DNA of 64,000 bases from Bacteroidia bacterium (GTDB taxonomy: Bacteria > Bacteroidota > Bacteroidia > Flavobacteriales > Flavobacteriaceae). The DNA lies in the NCBI GenBank assembly GCA_030431695.1, contig JAUIIU010000005.1:1-64000 (forward strand), in the 5' to 3' direction. The notes under the pieces were generated by a model. It saw nothing but the letters and a program-made list of their open reading frames with translations. It had not been told where the DNA came from and did not search any database. Both the position numbers and the translations under genes were made by a program. Below are positions 20,024 to 27,368 of this stretch, one piece after another. Within the stretch, counting starts at the first letter, position 1. Each line of letters begins with the position of its first letter.

Positions 20024-21328
20024 TTATTTATCTCGCTCCAGGGCCTCTCGCATCGCTTTGGCCTTCAGGAGACACTCCTCATATTCTTTCTCCGGAATGG
20101 ATTTGGCCGTTATGGCTCCACCAACCGAAAAACTCACATACTGTCTAGCCGAATTGTACAGTATACTTCGGATCACCACGTTGAAATCGAAATCGCCGTT
20201 TGGCGCAAAATAGCCTATGGCTCCGCTGTACAGACCCCTCCGTGCGTCCTCGAGCTCTTCGATGATCTTCATGGCCGAAACCTTCGGTGCGCCCGTCATA
20301 CTGCCCATCGGAAAGGTTTTCCTCAGTAATTCCACCGGCTGGATCGAATCAGAAACCTTACATCGAACTGTGGAGATGAGTTGGTGAACCTGTTCAAAAG
20401 TATATACCGCGCAGAGTTCTTCCACTTCTACACTACCCTTTTCGGCAAAACGGGAGAGGTCGTTCCGGACCAGGTCTGTGATCATAATATTCTCGCTGCG
20501 TTCTTTTGGATCGTTCTTCAGTATCTCGATCATCTCACTATCCAGGGTTTCATTCTGAAAACGCTTAGCGGTACCTTTTATAGGTTGCGATATCACTTCG
20601 GGACCACTTTTCCTGAGGTATCGTTCGGGAGAGGCCGACATTGCATGGAATGGCCCATTCTTCAGAAAGGTGGCAAAGGGCGGCCTCGAAATGGCGTTGA
20701 GATGCTCGAAAGTATTTACAGGATCGATCTCAACCCCTTCCGAATAGAATTCCTGGCAAAAATTAGCTTCATAAATATCCCCGCGTTCAATGTGCGCCAG
20801 CATGCGGTTTACTTCATCGAAATAGTTGTCTTTTGAGGTTCTCAGGCGAATACGTACCGGTGATGAGGGAGTTGCATCAGGAGGTAATAGTTCAAGACCG
20901 ACGATCTCCTTCCAGTCCGTTTCTATCTCGTCGGAGATCATGTTCAGGTACCTGATCTCCACGGTGGTGTCGTTAAACAGGAACAAGCGTTTGGGCTGGA
21001 AGAAGAATAGGTCCGGAAATCCCAGGCCATCGTGATTCTTAGAACTGAGCTCCTCTACATCGTTCTTCAGATCGTAGGTAAGATAACCGAACAGCCAGTC
21101 CTCAATTGACGATTGGTATTCATCCAGTTTACTGAACCCATCAAAATAGTCAGTTTGCAGTGAAGTGAACGCATCCGTTGCCAGGATCGCCTGGTAGCTG
21201 CTGTGTGCCTGAACGTAGCTGTTAGAATCGAGCCAGGCCACTTCATTGAAGCGTGTCGCCCAATGAAGTAATTTCCGTTTCAGCTCTTCATCCAGGCCAG
21301 TGGTATATGTTACAGCAGTACGTCGCAT
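20024..21328 (-). CDS. pabB: Aminodeoxychorismate/anthranilate synthase component I
   Basis: The chorismate-binding enzyme (434 aa from the ATG at 21328) forms 4-amino-4-deoxychorismate for folate, with a glutamine amidotransferase partner not seen here. The conserved C-terminal motifs are PIKGTAKRF, ENIMITDLVRNDLSR, GSMTGAPKVSAMKIIEELE and GLYSGAIGYF. The N-terminal domain is short and divergent, as in flavobacterial PabB. TrpE cannot be fully excluded, but the isolated location, away from trp genes, favours folate synthesis. The start overlaps the stop of the FMN-reductase gene (TGATG). Confidence 0.85.
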   Translation of the reverse strand: MRRTAVTYTTGLDEELKRKLLHWATRFNEVAWLDSNSYVQAHSSYQAILATDAFTSLQTDYFDGFSKLDEYQSSIEDWLFGYLTYDLKNDVEELSSKNHDGLGFPDLFFFQPKRLFLFNDTTVEIRYLNMISDEIETDWKEIVGLELLPPDATPSSPVRIRLRTSKDNYFDEVNRMLAHIERGDIYEANFCQEFYSEGVEIDPVNTFEHLNAISRPPFATFLKNGPFHAMSASPERYLRKSGPEVISQPIKGTAKRFQNETLDSEMIEILKNDPKERSENIMITDLVRNDLSRFAEKGSVEVEELCAVYTFEQVHQLISTVRCKVSDSIQPVELLRKTFPMGSMTGAPKVSAMKIIEELEDARRGLYSGAIGYFAPNGDFDFNVVIRSILYNSARQYVSFSVGGAITAKSIPEKEYEECLLKAKAMREALERDK

Positions 21329-21864
21329 CACAGGGACTGCAGGAAAGTTGTTAGCACATCATTTAGTTGGTTCTCCAATGATTCATCTACAATTTCTGAC
21401 TTCTCTTCGGAAAAATTCTCCTGAAGGACCGGAAACGGCATCGAAGCCACAACCTCACCCCCGTATCTTGGCAGAACGCCAACAGTGTATTCCAAAGATG
21501 ACAGGGCTCCCCGTTTGCCGGTTGAGGCACTCAGACACAGTACCTTCTTGCCAGCAAGAAACTTGTATTCGATCCGCGACAACCAGTCCAGGGTGTTCTT
21601 AAAAAAGGCCGAAGGACCACCGTTGTGTTCATTAACCGAAATGATAAGCCCGTCGTAAGCAGCTAACTTCTCATGCAAACGTTTCAATTCCTCCGGATAA
21701 CCGGATTCTTTTTCCAGGTCCTCACCGAATATCGGCAGGGGATAATCTGTAAGTTTTATAAGTGAAACCTCTTTTTCTTCAACAAGATCCACAACATATT
21801 CAAGTAATCTGTGATTGATGGAAGTGCTGCTGTTACTTCCGGCAAAAGCAATGATTTTTTTCAT
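21328..21864 (-). CDS. NAD(P)H-dependent FMN reductase
   Basis: This flavodoxin-like protein (178 aa from the ATG at 21864) has the FMN-phosphate loop FAGSNSSTSINHRLL at the N-terminus and ISVNEHNGGPSAFFKNTLDWL, the typical NADPH-dependent FMN reductase signature. A six-residue upstream extension in the frame would include promoter bases and is rejected. It likely reduces quinones, azo compounds or free FMN in the cytosol. Its stop overlaps the pabB start by one base, so the two are coupled. A TATCTTTG box ends only five bases before the ATG, which suggests a leaderless messenger. Confidence 0.87.
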   Translation of the reverse strand: MKKIIAFAGSNSSTSINHRLLEYVVDLVEEKEVSLIKLTDYPLPIFGEDLEKESGYPEELKRLHEKLAAYDGLIISVNEHNGGPSAFFKNTLDWLSRIEYKFLAGKKVLCLSASTGKRGALSSLEYTVGVLPRYGGEVVASMPFPVLQENFSEEKSEIVDESLENQLNDVLTTFLQSL

Positions 21865-21869
21865 AGCCT

Positions 21870-21895
21870 CAAAGATACCCATTTTGAGACGACAA
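21870..21895 (-). promoter_or_regulatory. Probable promoter of the FMN reductase-pabB pair
   Basis: On the minus strand TTG (21895-21893) and TATCTTTG (21877-21870) are 15 bases apart. The -7 box ends five bases before the ATG at 21864. Confidence 0.45.
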
Positions 21896-22064
21896 GTGGG
21901 TTAAAAAAAGGTGAATAGCTACGGAATTAATTAGTCAAAACATAGATAAAAATTGCACTTTATCGAAAGTATTTTACCTCTTGACGAATTATTAAAGAAT
22001 ATTCCTACAAATACTTTGATGAAATCGAAATGCGTATTATTATTGCACTGGATAACAACGAATT

Positions 22065-22245
22065 ATCCCGATCGGACATAAAATGTCTTCATAGTTAAAT
22101 ACGTATTAGGTTGTATAATATTGAAGCGCGATCGGGATTGAAAACTTTAGGCTGACGTAAATAAATAGGAAGTTCATTGGCTCACCCCCGCCTTTACGAG
22201 CCAATGAAGAAACAAACCATCCGGTGAACCGGATGGTTTTTCTTT
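22065..22245 (+). ncRNA. Candidate structured RNA with terminator
   Basis: The gap 21865-22318 has no credible ORF but is full of paired elements. ATCCCGATCG (22065-22074) pairs perfectly with CGATCGGGAT (22129-22138). TTCATTGGCTC (22173-22183) pairs perfectly with GAGCCAATGAA (22198-22208). AACCATCCGG (22215-22224) and CCGGATGGTT (22229-22238) around TGAA, followed by TTCTTTTT, make a strong plus-strand terminator. The structure ends about 80 bases before the TPR lipoprotein gene. It could be a small RNA or an attenuating leader. I recognise no Rfam family. Confidence 0.45.
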
Positions 22246-22318
22246 TTACTGCTGAACTATCCTCGCCTATAAATGTTATCTTTAAGGCTAACTATCTCCT
22301 AACCAAAGTTTTTCAATC

Positions 22319-24049
22319 ATGAAAAGATTACTTTCGATCGTGGCAATTCTCTCTTTGATAACTACCGGGTGCAAGGATAATACACCCGAGCCTCCAAAAC
22401 CGGAAATAGCCAGGATCACATCCAAGTATTCCTGTGCTCCCCAGGTGACCGATATGAGTTGGTACGGAACCAACAGCAAGGCACCACTATTCGATGGGTT
22501 TGAGGCACTGGACTATCCTATCACCACCAAGGATAAGCTTGTTCAGCGGTACTTCAACCAGGGGTTCCTGCTCGCCTATGGCTTTAATCATGCTGAAGCG
22601 GCCCGGTCTTTCTACTATGCCACTAAGCTCGACCCCGATTGTGCCATGTGCTACTGGGGATTTGCCTATGTACTCGGACCGAACTACAACGCGGGAATGG
22701 AAGATGATAATTACGAAAGGGCGTACGAGGCTATTCAGCAGGCGATCGCTTTATCTGCAAATGCAACCGACAAAGAACGAGACCTGATCCGTGCTACCGC
22801 AAAAAGATATTCGGAAATTCCTCCTGAAGACCGCTACGCGCTGGACGTAGCCTATTCGGAAGCAATGAAATCTGTACAGCAGAAATACCCGAACGATCCT
22901 CAGATCAAGACGTTGTATATAGAATCTATTATGAATTTGCACCCCTGGGACCTTCAGGATAAACAAGGAAATGACAAAGAATGGACACCGGAGATCATTT
23001 CCGGTCTCGAGGAAGTACTTGCAATGGACCCATTGAATCCGGGGGCGCATCACTTTTATATACATGCAGTAGAAGCTTCCAGTACCCCGGAACGCGCATT
23101 ACCTTCGGCCAGGGTATTTGACGAAGGATTGGTATCCGGCTCCGGCCATCTCTTACATATGCCATCTCATGTCTATATACGAACCGGGAACTACCATGCC
23201 GGGACAGAGTCCAATATCAGGGCAGTTGCGGCAGACAGCAGCTATGTTACCCTATGTCACGCGCAGGGTGCGTATCCACTTGCATATTACCCACACAATT
23301 ATCACTTCATGGCAGCAACGGCCACACTTGAAGGCAATAGGAAGTATGCCCTGGAAGGAGCCATAAAGGTTTCGGAACACGTTCATCCGGATATCATGAA
23401 GGAACCCGGATGGGGGACCCTTCAGCACTATTATCTTATCCCATATTACGTTCTGGTGAAGTTAGGCGATTGGGACGCGATCCATTCGCTTCAAATGGAC
23501 ACTCATGACCTGCCCTATCCTATGGCGATCCGCCTTTATGCCGAAGGAATGGCACATATGGGGCAGGGTGAAACCGATATGGCAAGAAAACAACTTTCTC
23601 AACTAATGGCCTATGAAAATGATCCATCCCTGGAGGAGGTAACGATCTGGGATATCAACACGGTTCAGCCCCTGGTGAAGATTGCCATTCGTGTACTGAA
23701 ATCACAAATACTGATCGATGAAAAGAATTATGCTGAAGCGGTTGAACTGCTGAAAGAAGCCGTAGTCTTTGAGGATCAGTTGAATTACGACGAACCACCG
23801 GATTGGTTCTTCTCTGTTCGCCATCAACTTGGTAATGCGCAAATTGCGGCCGGGATGTTCGAAGAGGCCATCGAAACGTACAATGAGGACCTGGCTCGCT
23901 TACCGAAGAACGGCTGGGCCTATCACGGGCTGTTAAAAGCTTATGAAAAATTAGGCAACGAAGATGGACAAAGAGAGATCGAACAACTGATCCAAAAGCA
24001 CTGGACCACCGCCGATATCAACTTGGACGGATCCGTTGTTAGTAATTAA
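22319..24049 (+). CDS. TPR-repeat lipoprotein
   Basis: The 576-residue protein starts with a lipoprotein signal (MKRLLSIVAILSLITTGC, lipid on Cys18). Near the N-terminus is a phrase typical of a TPR family: YFNQGFLLAYGFNHAEAARSF followed by DPDCAMCYWGFAYVLGPNYN. Several 34-residue helical pairs follow, with clear TPRs at about 455-560 (YAEAVELLKEAV, FEEAIETYNEDLARLP). It should be anchored in the periplasm and act as a binding scaffold; no catalytic site is seen. It is a single gene, convergent with lpd, whose 3' end overlaps by four bases. Confidence 0.85.
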   Translation: MKRLLSIVAILSLITTGCKDNTPEPPKPEIARITSKYSCAPQVTDMSWYGTNSKAPLFDGFEALDYPITTKDKLVQRYFNQGFLLAYGFNHAEAARSFYYATKLDPDCAMCYWGFAYVLGPNYNAGMEDDNYERAYEAIQQAIALSANATDKERDLIRATAKRYSEIPPEDRYALDVAYSEAMKSVQQKYPNDPQIKTLYIESIMNLHPWDLQDKQGNDKEWTPEIISGLEEVLAMDPLNPGAHHFYIHAVEASSTPERALPSARVFDEGLVSGSGHLLHMPSHVYIRTGNYHAGTESNIRAVAADSSYVTLCHAQGAYPLAYYPHNYHFMAATATLEGNRKYALEGAIKVSEHVHPDIMKEPGWGTLQHYYLIPYYVLVKLGDWDAIHSLQMDTHDLPYPMAIRLYAEGMAHMGQGETDMARKQLSQLMAYENDPSLEEVTIWDINTVQPLVKIAIRVLKSQILIDEKNYAEAVELLKEAVVFEDQLNYDEPPDWFFSVRHQLGNAQIAAGMFEEAIETYNEDLARLPKNGWAYHGLLKAYEKLGNEDGQREIEQLIQKHWTTADINLDGSVVSN

Positions 24050-25449
24050 ACGTGTAGCGACCTGTTGTCGGTCGCTGCCAATGCGGCTTCCTTAACTGCC
24101 TCTCCATAGGTTGGGTGGGCATGACTCATGCGTGCAATATCTTCGGCACTGGCCCTGAATTCCATGGCGGTAACCGCTTCAGTGATCAGGTCGGCCACAC
24201 GTGCTCCCACCATATGAACTCCTAAAACCTCGTCGGTGGTGGCATCGGAAAGGATCTTCACGAATCCGTCTGTATCACCACTTGCCCTGGCTCGCCCTAA
24301 GGCACGCATGGGGAATTGTCCGGATTTATACGCTACACCGGCTTCTTTGAGTTGTTCCTCTGTTTTCCCTACGGAAGCTACCTCGGGCCATGTGTAAACC
24401 ACACCCGGGATCAGGTTGTAATCGATATGGGGTTTCTGACCAGCAATTATTTCAGCAACCAATACACCTTCTTCCTCCGCTTTATGGGCCAGCATTGCAC
24501 CGCGTATCACGTCACCGATAGCGTAGATGTTCGAAACATTTGTCTGCAAATGATCGTTCACCTCGATCTGTCCGCGCTCGTTCACCTTGACACCGGCATT
24601 TTCGGCATTTAGCCCGTCGGTGTAGGGTCTGCGCCCTACAGAGACCAGGCAGTAATCACCTTTTAATACCACTTCCTGCTCCTTCTTGTCCGTTGCGGTA
24701 ACTGTAACTTCATTCTTCTTGCGATCGACGGCCGACACCTTATGCGACAGGTAAAATTTCACACCCTGTTTCTTCATCACTTTGGTGAGTTCCTTGCTTT
24801 GTGCCGAATCCATGGTAGGAATGATCCTGTCCATATACTCCACAACCGAAACTTCGGCTCCTAGGCGGCGATACACCTGACCAAGTTCCAGGCCGATCAC
24901 TCCTCCCCCGATAACGATCAGGTGTTTTGGAACTTCGGAAAGGCTGAGAGCCTCGGTGGAAGTGATCACCCGTTCTTTATCGATAGTGATAAAAGGCAGA
25001 CTGGACGGCTTACTTCCGGTGGCAATAATGATGTTTTTTGCATTTATCTCCTGTGTCTCTTTTTCCGAAGTGATCACAATATGAGTAGCGTCCTTGAAGG
25101 ATCCCATTCCCTGGTAGACATCCACTTTATTCTTGTTCATAAGAAAATCGATGCCCTTGGTGGTTTGGTCCACCACGGCCTGTTTCCTTTCGATCATCTT
25201 TTTAAAATTCAATTTGATCTCACCAGGAATATCTATACCGTGCTCTTCGAAGTGATTCATCGCATCCTCGTAGTGATGAGACGAATCCAGCAAGGCTTTA
25301 CTTGGGATGCACCCAACGTTGAGACAGGTGCCGCCAAGCGTACTGTATTTCTCGATAATCGCGGTTTTCATTCCCAACTGGGCGCAGCGGATCGCAGCAA
25401 CATAGCCACCCGGTCCGGAACCGATTATAGCAACATCATAAGTATTCAT
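24046..25449 (-). CDS. lpdA: Dihydrolipoyl dehydrogenase
   Basis: The E3 subunit reoxidises dihydrolipoamide in 2-oxoacid dehydrogenase and glycine-cleavage complexes. From the ATG at 25449 it has 467 aa and begins with the FAD motif IIGSGPGGYVAAIR. The redox-active disulfide is GGTCLNVGCIPSK. The NAD motif is VIGGGVIGLELGQVYRRLG, and the C-terminal HAHPTYGEA supplies the catalytic histidine. The frame could begin 12 codons earlier, but that lies on the promoter. It stands alone, with its own TTG/TACCTTTG promoter, and overlaps the end of the TPR gene on the other strand. Confidence 0.97.
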   Translation of the reverse strand: MNTYDVAIIGSGPGGYVAAIRCAQLGMKTAIIEKYSTLGGTCLNVGCIPSKALLDSSHHYEDAMNHFEEHGIDIPGEIKLNFKKMIERKQAVVDQTTKGIDFLMNKNKVDVYQGMGSFKDATHIVITSEKETQEINAKNIIIATGSKPSSLPFITIDKERVITSTEALSLSEVPKHLIVIGGGVIGLELGQVYRRLGAEVSVVEYMDRIIPTMDSAQSKELTKVMKKQGVKFYLSHKVSAVDRKKNEVTVTATDKKEQEVVLKGDYCLVSVGRRPYTDGLNAENAGVKVNERGQIEVNDHLQTNVSNIYAIGDVIRGAMLAHKAEEEGVLVAEIIAGQKPHIDYNLIPGVVYTWPEVASVGKTEEQLKEAGVAYKSGQFPMRALGRARASGDTDGFVKILSDATTDEVLGVHMVGARVADLITEAVTAMEFRASAEDIARMSHAHPTYGEAVKEAALAATDNRSLHV

Positions 25450-25474
25450 AGAGATCGTTTTGAATTTTGAAGTA

Positions 25475-25505
25475 CAAAGGTACAATACTCCTTTACAACC
25501 GCCAA
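25475..25505 (-). promoter_or_regulatory. Promoter of lpdA
   Basis: TTG (25505-25503) and TACCTTTG (25482-25475) on the minus strand are 20 bases apart and match the Bacteroidota consensus. The -7 box ends 25 bases before the ATG at 25449. Confidence 0.6.
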
Positions 25506-25518
25506 CGAATTCAGAATC

Positions 25519-25977
25519 CTAAAAAGACAGGGCTGTGGTGTTCTTCACTTCTGAGATCGTAAAGGAACTTTGGGTACTTCCGATATGATCAAGTGTAGTT
25601 AGTTTCTTCACCATGAACTTGCGGAAATGATCCATATCCTTCACCAATACTTTCAGCAGGTAATCATATTCACCACTCACGTGATAACACTCAAGCACTT
25701 CGCTGAGTTTAACGATCTCCCTTTCGAATTCCACCACCGATTTATGCACATGCTGAACCAACTTTATATGACAAAAGACCGTAAAACCAAGATCGACCTT
25801 AGCACGATCCAACAAGGCCACATACTTCCGGATTATACCGGCGCGCTCCAGCTTTTTAATGCGTTCGTAAATTGCTGTTACCGAAAGGTTCAATTTCAGC
25901 GAAAGCTGCTTATTCGTTTGCTTGGCATCCTCCTGGAGGTGCTTTAACAAGGCAATATCAATTTTGTCCAGTACCAT
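25519..25977 (-). CDS. Lrp/AsnC-family regulator
   Basis: The 152-residue protein has the AsnC-type helix-turn-helix at the N-terminus (IDIALLKHLQEDAKQTNKQL and LSVTAIYERIKKLERAGII) and the RAM ligand-binding domain (VLECYHVSGEYDYLLKVLVKD). It is divergent from the Cys/Met PLP enzyme gene with 159 bases between. Lrp-type regulators next to methionine gamma-lyase genes, such as MdeR, activate them with the amino-acid substrate. A similar role is likely here but is inferred from position. Confidence 0.93.
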   Translation of the reverse strand: MVLDKIDIALLKHLQEDAKQTNKQLSLKLNLSVTAIYERIKKLERAGIIRKYVALLDRAKVDLGFTVFCHIKLVQHVHKSVVEFEREIVKLSEVLECYHVSGEYDYLLKVLVKDMDHFRKFMVKKLTTLDHIGSTQSSFTISEVKNTTALSF

Positions 25978-26083
25978 AGCAGAATAATTTTCTTAAAGAT
26001 ACGATTTTAGGCTACCATTTTCAAACATATTTTCATTAAAATTAAAAAATTACTGTATTTATTTCTAATTATGACCTATATCA

Positions 26084-26114
26084 TTGATTAATATATTACT
26101 CAAATTTACATTTG
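26084..26114 (+). promoter_or_regulatory. Promoter of the Cys/Met PLP enzyme gene
   Basis: TTG (26084-26086) and TACATTTG (26107-26114), 20 bases apart, form a clean Bacteroidota promoter. It ends 22 bases before the ATG. The surrounding very A+T-rich stretch (26020-26130) would be the place for Lrp binding. Confidence 0.65.
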
Positions 26115-26136
26115 AATAAATAAAAACTATACAGAC

Positions 26137-27366
26137 ATGTCTTTCAAACCTGCAAACAAGATCCAGGACCTGCAATATTTTGGTGAATTCGGTGGTGTGA
26201 ATCCTTCTATTTCCGATTCGTCCACTTATACATTCCTTTCCGCGAAAACGATGTTCGACACCTTCGAAGGAAATGCAGAAGGTTGTTACCTCTACTCACG
26301 TCACAGCTCCCCGTCCAACCTCTACCTGGGTGAGGCCCTGGCGGCTCTTGAGGACACCGAAACAGCTAACGTAACCGCAACCGGGATGGGAGCCATAGTA
26401 CCCGCCATTATGCAGTTGTGCAATGCCGGAGATCATATCGTTGCCAGCAGGACCATTTACGGTGGCACCTATGCCTTTCTGAAGAATCTCGCTCCGAAAT
26501 TCGGTATAAAGACCACTTTTGTGAACATCACTAAACTGGAGGAAGTTGAGAACGCGATCACTCCTGAAACCAAAATCGTCTTCTGTGAATGTGTGAGCAA
26601 CCCATTGCTTGAGATCGCCGACATTCGCTCACTTTCAGAAATAACAAGAAAGAACCACTTGAAGCTGCTGGTGGACAACACATTTTCACCCATGACCATC
26701 TCTCCGGCCAAACTGGGTGCTGATGTAGTGCTGCACAGCCTCACAAAATTCATCAACGGTGCCAGTGACACCATGGGTGGGGCTATCTGCGGAACACAGG
26801 AGTTCATAGATGATCTTCGAAATGTCAACGACGGAACCTGTATGCTCATGGGGGCTTCCATGGACAGTATGCGTGCCGCTTCCATCCTGAAAAATCTGCG
26901 TACGCTGCATATTCGTATGAAGCAACACAGCGCTAATGCCATGTATCTTGCCGAAAAATTCGAGAATGACGGTTTCAGGACAGTTTATCCCGGACTTAAA
27001 TCCCACCCGGGTCATGAACTGATGACGTCCATGATGAATCCGGACTATGGTTACGGCGGTATGCTGACCATCGATGTGGGTAGCCTTGAAAAGGCAAATG
27101 AACTCATGGAACTCATGCAGGAACGCAACCTCGGATACCTGGCGGTAAGCCTAGGTTTCTACAAAACCCTGTTCAGTGCGCCGGGAACTTCAACTTCCAG
27201 CGAGATCCCCGAAGAGGAACAGCAGGAAATGGGACTATCCGACGGACTAATTCGATTCTCTATCGGACTGGATAACGACATCGAGCGTACGTACAGAAGC
27301 ATGCGCCAATGTATGTATCACGTTGGCATACTAAACCCGGAGACCAACAGATCCCTGGTTAGCTAG
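26137..27366 (+). CDS. Cys/Met-metabolism PLP enzyme (gamma-lyase or related)
   Basis: The 409-residue enzyme belongs to the cystathionine/methionine gamma-lyase fold. The phosphate-binding pair YSRHSSPS (53-60), the loop ATGMGAIVPA, VDNTFSPM with the ring-binding aspartate, and HSLTKFINGASD with PLP lysine Lys204 are all present. Methionine gamma-lyases carry a cysteine just after the conserved active-site tyrosine and glycine (YGCT); here the sequence is IYGGT, so the substrate may be another sulfur or hydroxy amino acid. It is divergent from an Lrp-type regulator that probably controls it. Exact reaction unknown. Confidence 0.85.
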   Translation: MSFKPANKIQDLQYFGEFGGVNPSISDSSTYTFLSAKTMFDTFEGNAEGCYLYSRHSSPSNLYLGEALAALEDTETANVTATGMGAIVPAIMQLCNAGDHIVASRTIYGGTYAFLKNLAPKFGIKTTFVNITKLEEVENAITPETKIVFCECVSNPLLEIADIRSLSEITRKNHLKLLVDNTFSPMTISPAKLGADVVLHSLTKFINGASDTMGGAICGTQEFIDDLRNVNDGTCMLMGASMDSMRAASILKNLRTLHIRMKQHSANAMYLAEKFENDGFRTVYPGLKSHPGHELMTSMMNPDYGYGGMLTIDVGSLEKANELMELMQERNLGYLAVSLGFYKTLFSAPGTSTSSEIPEEEQQEMGLSDGLIRFSIGLDNDIERTYRSMRQCMYHVGILNPETNRSLVS

Positions 27367-27368
27367 CC

